Shown: positions 27,036 to 33,120 of the stretch, piece after piece
Position numbering within the stretch: the stretch's first letter is position 1
Layout: each line of letters begins with the position of its first letter
DNA from: Martinezella miluonensis
GTDB lineage: Bacteria > Pseudomonadota > Alphaproteobacteria > Rhizobiales > Rhizobiaceae
Length of the DNA stretch: 33,120 bases
Reading direction: 5' to 3'
NCBI RefSeq assembly: GCF_900094545.1
Contig: NZ_FMAH01000061.1
Span: forward strand, 1 to 33,120
Translations under genes and position numbers: made by a program
The notes under the pieces: model-generated
The model's database searches: none
What the model was told of the DNA's origin: nothing
Seen by the model: the letters and a program-made list of their open reading frames with translations, nothing else

Positions 27036-28427
27036 ATGCTGCCGTCCGCAGTGCGGGCTGTGCTGGCACCGTATCTGCGCAAGCTCGCCACTCTCCTTGT
27101 CAGCCGTGACGAAAAGGCCGTTTCGCAGCGGATGGCGCTGATTGCCTTCGCCATCCGGATCGTCGGTGCAGCCCTCGCCTTCCTGTCGCAGATCATCCTC
27201 GCCCGCCTGATGGGTACGTTTGAATACGGCGTCTTCATCTTCGTCTGGGTGCTGATGATCCTGTTCGGCAACCTTGCCTGTCTCGGCTTCCCGACCGCCA
27301 TCATCCGCTTCCTGCCGCAATATGACGCGAGCGGCGATCATAGTGCCCTTCGCGGCCTCAATGCCACGGCCCGGCTGTTCGTCGTCGGGCTTTCCGGCAC
27401 GCTTGCCTTGCTTGCGGCCGTCCTGGTCTATGCCTTGCGTGGCGCCATCGAACATTATTACGTCATGCCGATCCTGCTCGGCCTGATCGCTGTGCCGATG
27501 ATCGCGCTGGGTGACGTTCTCGACGGCACGGCCCGCGCCAAGCACTGGCCGATCATGGCATTGAGCCCAACTTTCCTGATCCGCCCGACGCTGATCCTTC
27601 TCTTCATGGTCGCTGCCGTTCTTGCCGGCGCGCCGCGCGATGCGATCACAGCCATGTCAGCGGCGCTGGCCGGCGCATTTACGAGCGTCCTGCTCCAATA
27701 TCTGGTCGTTTCGCTCCGTCTGCGCCGCCACTATCCAAGCGGCGCGAAAACCATCGAGTTCAAAACCTGGGTGACCGTCGCCTTTCCGATTTTTCTGGTA
27801 GAGGGCGTCGGATATCTCTTCACCAATTCCGACGTCATCGTGGTCGGGATCTTCCTCGATCCAGAGGAAGTTGCCGTCTATTTCGCCGCCGCCAAGACCA
27901 TGGCTCTGGTTCATTTCATCTATTTCGCCGTCAAAGCGGCCATCGGCCCGCGCTTCGCAACCATCATCGCCGAAAACGACCAAGCCAAGCTCGCAGCCTT
28001 CGCCACCGAAGCGACCCGCTGGACCTTTTTTCCCGCGCTCGCCGTCGGCCTTGCCGTTCTGGCCGCCGGGCAGCTTCTGCTGTCGCTCTTCGGCTCTGCT
28101 TTCATCGAAGGCCAGATCGTGATGGCGATCCTTTTCTGCGGCATCCTCGCCAAGGCATTGGTCGGTCCGGCCGAAGTACTGCTGACCATGGCGGATAAAC
28201 AAATGATCTGCGTCTATCTCTATGCCGTCGCGCTTGTTGCCAATATCGGCCTGAACATCATCTTCATCCCGCGTTTCGGTATCGAGGGTGCGGCCATGGC
28301 TGGTGCCGCCGCCATGGTGCTCGAAGCCTTGCTCCTGCACATTGCCGTGCGCAAATCGCTCGGCATCACACTTTTCGCCCTCATCCGCCGTCCAACGGCG
28401 TCAACGACAACGAGCGGGGCTCTCTAG
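27036..28427 (+). CDS. Oligosaccharide flippase family protein (MATE/Wzx-like)
   Basis: A 463-aa polytopic membrane protein of the MOP superfamily, which flips lipid-linked oligosaccharides across the inner membrane. The order is a short basic N-terminus, then about 12-14 hydrophobic segments. The pattern FAIRIVGAALAFLSQIILARLMG with the following EYG is the usual first span and loop of Wzx-like flippases. The start at 27036 has GGAG with close spacing. ATG 27009 is possible but has no good ribosome-binding site. Three nucleotides separate its stop from the acyltransferase gene, so the two form an operon. The glycan substrate is unknown. Confidence 0.85.
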   Translation: MLPSAVRAVLAPYLRKLATLLVSRDEKAVSQRMALIAFAIRIVGAALAFLSQIILARLMGTFEYGVFIFVWVLMILFGNLACLGFPTAIIRFLPQYDASGDHSALRGLNATARLFVVGLSGTLALLAAVLVYALRGAIEHYYVMPILLGLIAVPMIALGDVLDGTARAKHWPIMALSPTFLIRPTLILLFMVAAVLAGAPRDAITAMSAALAGAFTSVLLQYLVVSLRLRRHYPSGAKTIEFKTWVTVAFPIFLVEGVGYLFTNSDVIVVGIFLDPEEVAVYFAAAKTMALVHFIYFAVKAAIGPRFATIIAENDQAKLAAFATEATRWTFFPALAVGLAVLAAGQLLLSLFGSAFIEGQIVMAILFCGILAKALVGPAEVLLTMADKQMICVYLYAVALVANIGLNIIFIPRFGIEGAAMAGAAAMVLEALLLHIAVRKSLGITLFALIRRPTASTTTSGAL

Positions 28428-28430
28428 ACC

Positions 28431-29702
28431 ATGACGCGCCCTCCCTATACCCAAACCACCGACAGCCAGGTCAATGCCCTGACGCATACGCTCGCAGCGC
28501 TGCACTTCGAAACGCCGAAGGCCGAAGCTCGGGTCGAGGTCGGCAGGTCCGGTCGCGAGCTCTGCCTTTATCCCGGCAAGCTCGGCTATGAGCTGCAGGA
28601 CGAGTTGGATTTTCTGTCCAATCGCTCCATGGAGCCGAACGTCTTCTTTTCCGGCCGCTTCCTGGCGCCCGCCATGCCGCGCCTTGAGGATCGGCAAGTC
28701 CGTCTCGCATTGATGCGCGATAATAACAGCACGCGTAGCCGCATACGTCTGCTGATGCCTTTCACGGTCGACAAGCCGGGCTTTGCGATCGGCCCCTCGA
28801 TCATCCGCGTCTGGTCGAACTCCTTCGGCCCGCTCGGCACACCGCTGGTCGATGCCGAGGATGCTGGCGAAACGCTCGACAACCTCTTCGAAGGACTTGC
28901 GCGACCTGAGCTGCGCCTGCCGACGGCGCTCGTGCTGCCGGACCTGCGCCTCAACGGCCGTTTCGCCCAGATGGCCAAGGTCGTTGCCATAGGCCGCAAC
29001 CTGCCCATCACCGTGGCAAACGCCTTCCAGCGCCCCATGCTCGACAGCAACGAGGATGCGATCGCCTATCTCAAGCGAACGATTTCCAACGCCCATCTGC
29101 GCGAAATGCGCCGCCAATGGCGGCTGCTGGAGAGCCAGGGCGAGGTCGCCTACCACGTCGCGCGTCAACCCCGCGACATTCACCTGCGCATGGAAGAATT
29201 CCTGGCGCTGGAGGCAAGCGGCTGGAAAGGCAAGAAGCGCACCGCGCTGGTGACCGACCGCCATCATGCCGCCTTCGCCCGCGAAGCGATCTCCAACCTC
29301 GCAGCCATCGACGCCGTCCGTATTCACACCATCGATCTCAACGGCAAGGCCATCGCCTCGATGATCGTGCTGATCATGGGCGGTGAGGCCTATACCTGGA
29401 AGACGGCCTATGACGAGGCCTATGCTCGCTATTCGCCTGGCAAGCTGCTGATGGGCGAGCTGACGGAGTGGCATCTCGACGACGCCAACGTCGTTCGCTC
29501 CGATTCCTGCGCCATCTCTGATCATCCGATCATGAGCCGCTTCTGGCACGAGCGCGAGGACATGGGCACGCTGATCATCGGCCTGACACCGAATGGTGAC
29601 CGCGACGTCCGGCAGATCGCCACCCAACTGCATATGTATCGCAGCACCCGTAACATGGCGAAGCTGCTGCGCGAAAAGATCCTGTCGCTTACGAAGCGCT
29701 AA
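28431..29702 (+). CDS. GNAT/BioF2-type acyltransferase, CelD-like
   Basis: A 423-aa protein with a BioF2-like acetyltransferase domain (about 190-370). Visible elements are the QWRLLES helix region, FLALEASGWKGKK, the strand LNGKAIASMIVLIMG, and YTWKTAYDEAYARYSPGKLLMGELTEW, which match the Acetyltransf_6/CelD pattern where Y.SPG.ll is the hallmark. Relatives are found in cellulose and exopolysaccharide loci. The N-terminal 180 residues are less clear. The ATG at 28431 has GGGGC upstream at long distance, and coupling to the flippase stop 3 nt earlier may suffice. Acylation of a surface sugar is an inference from the pairing. Confidence 0.85.
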   Translation: MTRPPYTQTTDSQVNALTHTLAALHFETPKAEARVEVGRSGRELCLYPGKLGYELQDELDFLSNRSMEPNVFFSGRFLAPAMPRLEDRQVRLALMRDNNSTRSRIRLLMPFTVDKPGFAIGPSIIRVWSNSFGPLGTPLVDAEDAGETLDNLFEGLARPELRLPTALVLPDLRLNGRFAQMAKVVAIGRNLPITVANAFQRPMLDSNEDAIAYLKRTISNAHLREMRRQWRLLESQGEVAYHVARQPRDIHLRMEEFLALEASGWKGKKRTALVTDRHHAAFAREAISNLAAIDAVRIHTIDLNGKAIASMIVLIMGGEAYTWKTAYDEAYARYSPGKLLMGELTEWHLDDANVVRSDSCAISDHPIMSRFWHEREDMGTLIIGLTPNGDRDVRQIATQLHMYRSTRNMAKLLREKILSLTKR

Positions 29703-29803
29703 AGCAATTCCAGCAGAAGTGCACAGCAGTTCTGCGTCCGGGAATGCGTGAAAACAAAGAGATAGAGAATTTCCGTAACTCCGTTTAGGACGGAAATGCT
29801 CTA
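29702..29803. repeat. Composite hairpin repeat, copy 1 (rhizobial dispersed type)
   Basis: The first part (29702-29767) matches copy 2 at 31611-31676 at roughly four of five bases, and folds with CAGAA pairing TTCTG. The second part is a separate inverted repeat: 29763-29776 pairs with 29790-29803, one mismatch, loop of 13 nt. The element fills the whole gap between two convergent genes: it starts at the stop of the acyltransferase gene and ends inside the acyl-CoA synthetase gene. It is likely to end transcription of both. I know this AATTCC repeat type from rhizobial genomes, but have not searched. Confidence 0.8.
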
Positions 29804-31431
29804 TCTTCGGCAACTGCCCGCTCGCGCAGCAAGCGGCGGATCACCTTACCCGAAGTGGTCAACGGCAGCGCATCAACGAATTCGATCTCGCGCGGATATT
29901 CGTGCATGGAAAGCCGGGTCTTCACCCATTCGCGGATTTCGGCCGCCAATGCCTCGCTCGGCTCGCGACCGGGCACGAGAACGACATAAGCCTTGACGAT
30001 TTCAGTTCGCACCGCATCCGGCTTGCCCACCGCCGCAGCAAGCTGCACGGCGGGATGGCCGCCCAGACAATCCTCGATTTCGCTCGGACCGATGCGATAG
30101 CCCGACGAGGTGATGACGTCGTCGTCGCGGCCGATGAAGGAAATATAGCCATCCGCATCCTGTCGGCCGATATCGCCGGTTAACAGCCAGTCGTTGACGA
30201 ATTTCGCCTCCGTCGCCTTCTCATTCTGCCAGTAGCCGAGGAACATCACCGGATCGGGCCGCTTGATCGCGATCTGCCCGCTCTCTCCCACGGGAACCTC
30301 GACGCCATCGGCATCGACGATCGCGACCTGATGGCCCGGCACTGATTTGCCCGTCGCCCCGCCGCGGCTGACGCCGAAGGCGGCACTCGATGAGAGCACG
30401 AAATTGCATTCCGTCTGGCCGAAGAATTCATTGACGCTGACATCGAGCACCGATCGCGCCCATTCGAAGGTTTCGCGACCGAGCGCCTCGCCTGCCGAAC
30501 CGATGGTGCGCAGCTTCAGGTTATAGCGCGCCCGCGGATTGTCGACGGCCTTCAGCAATCGCAGCGCCGTCGGCGGAATGAAGGCATTGCGCACCTCCAT
30601 CTCGGCCATGATGCGGAAGGCCATGTGCGGATCGAACTTCTGCGCAGGAGACGAGACGACGGGAACGCCGAGCATCAGGCTCGGCAAAAGCGCATTCAGA
30701 AGGCCGCCTGCCCAGGCCCAGTCCGATGGCGTCCAGAGCCGGTCGCCGACTTGCGGAAAGCCTTCATGGGCGAACTGCATGCCCGGAATATGCCCCGGCA
30801 GGACGCGATGTCCATGCAGCGCACCTTTCGGCGGCCCGGTCGTGCCCGAAGTGAAGATCATCAATGCGGGATCGTCCGGACCGGTATCCGCCACTTCGAA
30901 CAAGGACGGATGTGCCGCCACCAGATCGGCAAAGCCGGAGACGCCATTTTCCGCGCCGTCGATGCAGATCACTTGCGTCAGTTCGGGCAGCCGGTCCCTG
31001 ATGGGGCGCAGCCGCTCGAGGCCGAACCGGTTGGTCACGATTGCCGACGCCCCGGAAGTCTTCAAACGGTATTCCAGCGCCTCCGCACCGAAGAGCAATG
31101 CCAGCGGCAGGGCGATCGCCCCCATCTTATAGATCGCCACATGCGCCACGACCGTCTCGAAGCTCTGCGGCAGCAACAGCGCCACGCGATCTCCGCGATG
31201 CGCACCAAGTGCGACAAGCGCATTGGCGAAAGAAGCGGAGCGATCTCGCAACTCGCCATAGGTCATGGAAAAGTGATTGCCGTCCGGATTGAAATGCTGG
31301 AGGCAGACCCGATCGGGCTCGCGCTCGGCCCAGGCATCGCAAACAGCATGTCCTATGTTGAATTTCGCCGGAATCTCCCAGCGAAAGTCGCGATAGAGGG
31401 CTTCATAAGTATCACGCGGGGGCAATTTCAT
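29785..31431 (-). CDS. AMP-binding acyl-CoA synthetase, medium-chain type
   Basis: Activates a carboxylic acid to acyl-AMP and then acyl-CoA. The 548-aa product has the adenylate-forming fold: P-loop TSGTTGPPKG (194-203), the A5 motif FFGQTECN, A7/A8 GYWQNEKATEAKFVNDWLLTGD, SSGYRIGP, and the C-terminal catalytic lysine in TTSGKVIRR. The overall pattern fits medium-chain or acetyl/propionyl-like ACSM enzymes, substrate not set. The ATG at 31431 (GGA 8 nt upstream) is preferred to a TTG at 31443. The last few codons (EDRAFPS and stop) lie within repeat copy 1, so the C-terminus is repeat-derived. No partner gene is adjacent. Confidence 0.93.
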   Translation of the reverse strand: MKLPPRDTYEALYRDFRWEIPAKFNIGHAVCDAWAEREPDRVCLQHFNPDGNHFSMTYGELRDRSASFANALVALGAHRGDRVALLLPQSFETVVAHVAIYKMGAIALPLALLFGAEALEYRLKTSGASAIVTNRFGLERLRPIRDRLPELTQVICIDGAENGVSGFADLVAAHPSLFEVADTGPDDPALMIFTSGTTGPPKGALHGHRVLPGHIPGMQFAHEGFPQVGDRLWTPSDWAWAGGLLNALLPSLMLGVPVVSSPAQKFDPHMAFRIMAEMEVRNAFIPPTALRLLKAVDNPRARYNLKLRTIGSAGEALGRETFEWARSVLDVSVNEFFGQTECNFVLSSSAAFGVSRGGATGKSVPGHQVAIVDADGVEVPVGESGQIAIKRPDPVMFLGYWQNEKATEAKFVNDWLLTGDIGRQDADGYISFIGRDDDVITSSGYRIGPSEIEDCLGGHPAVQLAAAVGKPDAVRTEIVKAYVVLVPGREPSEALAAEIREWVKTRLSMHEYPREIEFVDALPLTTSGKVIRRLLRERAVAEDRAFPS

Positions 31432-31789
31432 GCGAAATTCCAAAAATGGTGCGGTGCAGCTAACACCTGTCGCCCCTGGGGTTCAAGGAAACATTTGAGA
31501 TTGCCGTCTTCCCCGGCGGACGAATCGTCTTATTTATTGAAGAATACTTCGAAGCTCTTCACGAACTGACGCACCAACCGGCGGCAAGCTTGGCCCGCCG
31601 ATTTACTTTAGAGCAATTCCAGGAAAAGTGCGCAGCGGTTTTCCGTCCGGAGTTGCGTAACAATAAAGAGATAGAGCGGTTCAGAGCTTCCATGAAGATC
31701 TGAACCGCTCGAGGTGATGCACGCATTCCGCCCGCCCTCCCGACGGCGGGCCTCATTGCGCCGGATAATCGAATGGACGGAGAATATCG
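31432..31789. other. Intergenic region upstream of aldo/keto reductase with repeat copy 2
   Basis: The 358 bases between the divergent acyl-CoA synthetase (-) and aldo/keto reductase (+) hold repeat copy 2 at 31611-31710 and otherwise no gene. The two promoters should lie on either side of the repeat, but neither can be placed. The 31559-31882 minus-strand ORFs look spurious. Confidence 0.65.
31611..31710. repeat. Composite hairpin repeat, copy 2
   Basis: Part one (31611-31676) matches copy 1 and folds with GGAAAA pairing TTTTCC. Part two is a perfect 12-bp inverted repeat: 31674-31685 with 31699-31710, whose loop has a further CTTC/GAAG pairing. The orientation is the same as copy 1, so the two copies stand as direct repeats on either side of the acyl-CoA synthetase gene. 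Confidence 0.82.
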
Positions 31790-32770
31790 ATGGAACACGT
31801 AAAGCTTGGCAGAACCGGTCTTGAAGTTTCGCGCATCTGCCTGGGTTGCATGACCTATGGCGACCCGGACAAGGGCACGCATGCCTGGTCATTGAAGGAG
31901 GAGGAAAGCCGCCCGCTGCTGCGTCAGGCGATCGAGGCCGGCATCAATTTTCTCGACACGGCCAATACCTATTCCAACGGCTCCTCGGAGGAGATCGTTG
32001 GCCGCGCCATCAAGGATTTCGCGCGCCGCGATGATATCGTGCTCGCCACCAAGGTCTTCAACCGCATGCGCCCCGGCCCGAACGGTGCCGGCCTGTCGCG
32101 CAAGGCGATCTTCGACGAGATCGACAACAGCCTGCGCCGCCTCGGCACCGACTATGTCGATCTCTATCAGATCCATCGCTGGGACTACACGACGCCGATC
32201 GAGGAGACGCTCGAAGCGCTGCATGATGTCGTCAAGGCCGGCAAGGCCCGCTACATCGGCGCGTCCTCGATGTACGCCTGGCAATTCGCCAAGGCGATCT
32301 ACACCTCGCGGCTCAACGGCTGGACGGAGTTCGTCAGCATGCAGGATCACCTGAACCTGCTCTATCGCGAAGAGGAGCGCGAGATGCTGCCCTTCTGCGA
32401 GGACCAGAAGATTGCTGTCATTCCCTGGAGCCCGCTCGCCCGCGGTCGCCTGACCCGCGACTGGGACGAGGCCACGGCCCGCACGCAGTCCGACGAATTC
32501 GGCAAGACGCTCTACACTCAGGCGCTCGAAGCGGACCGCAAGATCGTCGATGCCGTCGGCGCTGTCGCCAAGGCGCGCGGTATCCCGCGGGCGCAGGTGG
32601 CGACCGCCTGGATCCTGCAAAAGAGCGCCGTAACCGCACCGATCGTCGGCGCCTCCAAGCCCGGTCACATCACGGACGCCGTCGCCTCCCTGGAAGTCAA
32701 ATTGACGCCGGAGGAAATCGAGGCGCTGGAATCGCCCTATGTCCCGCATGGGGTTGCCGGGTTCAAGTGA
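31790..32770 (+). CDS. Aldo/keto reductase, YajO/YghZ-like
   Basis: NADPH-dependent oxidoreductase with a TIM barrel. The 326-aa product has the catalytic tetrad Asp56, Tyr61, Lys88 and His129 (DTANTYS, ATKVF, YQIHRWD). The C-terminal NADPH-binding part contains PIVGASKPGHITDA, typical of the family. MTYGDPDKGTHAW resembles the YajO branch. The substrate is unknown; carbonyl detoxification or sugar-linked reduction are the usual guesses. The ATG at 31790 has CGGAGA 8 nt upstream. It stands alone, with REP-like elements downstream. Confidence 0.95.
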   Translation: MEHVKLGRTGLEVSRICLGCMTYGDPDKGTHAWSLKEEESRPLLRQAIEAGINFLDTANTYSNGSSEEIVGRAIKDFARRDDIVLATKVFNRMRPGPNGAGLSRKAIFDEIDNSLRRLGTDYVDLYQIHRWDYTTPIEETLEALHDVVKAGKARYIGASSMYAWQFAKAIYTSRLNGWTEFVSMQDHLNLLYREEEREMLPFCEDQKIAVIPWSPLARGRLTRDWDEATARTQSDEFGKTLYTQALEADRKIVDAVGAVAKARGIPRAQVATAWILQKSAVTAPIVGASKPGHITDAVASLEVKLTPEEIEALESPYVPHGVAGFK

Positions 32771-32823
32771 GCTGGGGTTTGGAGCGGGTCAGGCAAGGGC
32801 AATGATGCCGCATCTGTTTGCCT

Positions 32824-32869
32824 GGCCCCTCACCCCAGCCCTCACCCCGCCCATGCAGGGAGAGGGGGT
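32824..32869 (+). repeat. REP-like palindromic element, forward
   Basis: Begins GGCCCCTCACCCCAGCCCTC and ends GGGAGAGGGGG. It is the approximate reverse complement of the element at 32927-32970. This CCCTCACCC/GGGGAGAGGG pattern is common in intergenic DNA of many Proteobacteria. Confidence 0.82.
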
Positions 32870-32926
32870 TATTGCGTTCAATCAATCCCTTCAGGGTCAA
32901 TGGACAGAACGGCAGATACGGAACAG

Positions 32927-32970
32927 TCCCCTCTCCCCGCAAGCGGGGAGAGGGCTAGGGTGAGGGGCAC
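32927..32970 (-). repeat. REP-like palindromic element, inverted
   Basis: Contains a tight palindrome CCTCTCCCCGC-AA-GCGGGGAGAGG and the tail GGGTGAGGGGC. With the forward element it forms an inverted pair about 57 bp apart, a BIME-like arrangement that may end the aldo/keto reductase mRNA. Confidence 0.85.
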
Positions 32971-33032
32971 TCCCAACCTCTAAAGCCGCTTGAACCGTTG
33001 CAAATCGCGCAAAAGTGACTTCACCAGTGGAG

Positions 33033-33120
33033 TGAACCCCTGGGGCTGGACCAGCGATGCGCGTCAAACTAAGCCGCCTGCTGGGCGAGTTGGGTTTCAA
33101 ATTCTGCTGGCGATCGATAG
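33033..33120 (-). mobile_element. Right end of an IS3-family insertion sequence, truncated by window edge
   Basis: A transposase C-terminus enters from the right edge on the minus strand and ends at 33069. Beyond the stop, the sequence TGAACCCCTGGGGC starting at 33033 may be the terminal inverted repeat, as IS3-family ends often begin TGAAC or TGACC. The other end is outside the window, so the boundary is inferred. Confidence 0.5.
33069..33119 (-). CDS. Partial transposase C-terminus (IS3/integrase-core type)
   Basis: The minus strand reads YRSPAEFETQLAQQAA and a TAG stop (33071-33069). The YRSPAEFE motif is the usual C-terminal end of the rve integrase domain in IS3-family transposases. Only 16 codons are in view; the start and the catalytic DDE residues lie outside. 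The reading is short but characteristic. Confidence 0.72.
   Translation of the reverse strand, partial: YRSPAEFETQLAQQAA

Larger units (their letters stand above)
32771..33032. other. Intergenic region with REP-like inverted pair
   Basis: Between the aldo/keto reductase and the insertion-sequence end lies non-coding DNA with two REP-like elements (32824-32869 and 32927-32970). No real gene is seen; the ORFs at 32739-32963 and 32897-33100 are translations of the repeats. Confidence 0.75.

Noticed and set aside
32897..33100. 67-codon minus-strand ORF across the REP element
   Set aside because: The SAPHPSPLPACGERGLF-type translation is a known by-product of REP sequences, and the frame ends in the repeat pair. 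It is not a real gene.

Overview
The window looks like ordinary core chromosome of a Rhizobium-type alphaproteobacterium (Rhizobiaceae). The evidence is the high-GC coding sequence, the gene set and order (lysC-ptsP-prfA-prmC-DUF4167-clpB; comF-grxC-amidase-DUF1178; argJ next to a parvulin and divergent from secA), and two kinds of intergenic repeat that resemble those of rhizobia. No phage, CRISPR, defence or secondary-metabolite system is visible. I did not find a clearly new multi-gene system. The interesting material is in intergenic repeats, one frameshifted small membrane gene, a few uncharacterised proteins, and an insertion-sequence end at the right edge.

Layout: 1-686 has no convincing gene. 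687-2627 (+) is an M23 murein peptidase. It converges on clpB (2728-5328, -) with a shared two-way terminator. The minus-strand block continues with a DUF4167 protein, prmC and prfA (4-nt overlap), ptsP, lysC and a small exported protein (to 13231). ubiG (+) runs divergently from 13495. A tight minus-strand operon comF-grxC-nitrilase-type amidase-DUF1178-DUF3291 (17236 down to 14279) faces an NDUFAF5-like methyltransferase (17331-18215, +). Next come a lone Flp-type pilin, a 104-aa single-span membrane protein and an AT-rich gap leading to a frameshifted membrane ORF (19279-19604). The minus-strand unit parvulin PPIase-argJ-GNAT-mutT (23062 down to 19655) is divergent from secA (23308-26028, +), which has a good sigma-70 promoter and a terminator. 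A glutathione S-transferase (-) follows, then a polysaccharide flippase and CelD/BioF2-like acyltransferase pair (+), an acyl-CoA synthetase (-), an aldo/keto reductase (+), an inverted pair of REP-like elements, and the 3' end of an IS3-type transposase.

Functional themes: translation termination (PrfA and its methylase PrmC), protein quality control and export (ClpB, PPIase, SecA), cell-wall processing (M23), nitrogen phosphotransferase signalling (PtsP), amino-acid synthesis (LysC, ArgJ), ubiquinone and respiratory assembly (UbiG, NDUFAF5-like), and redox or damage-metabolite repair (GrxC, amidase, MutT, GST). The flippase/acyltransferase pair is the only part that suggests surface-polysaccharide modification.

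Start codons were chosen from ribosome-binding sites and conserved N-termini. Several differ from the longest ORF: prfA starts at GTG, the 208-aa exported protein at TTG, and argJ, mutT, grxC, comF, the PPIase and the GST at internal ATGs. All family assignments come from reading motifs, not from database searches.
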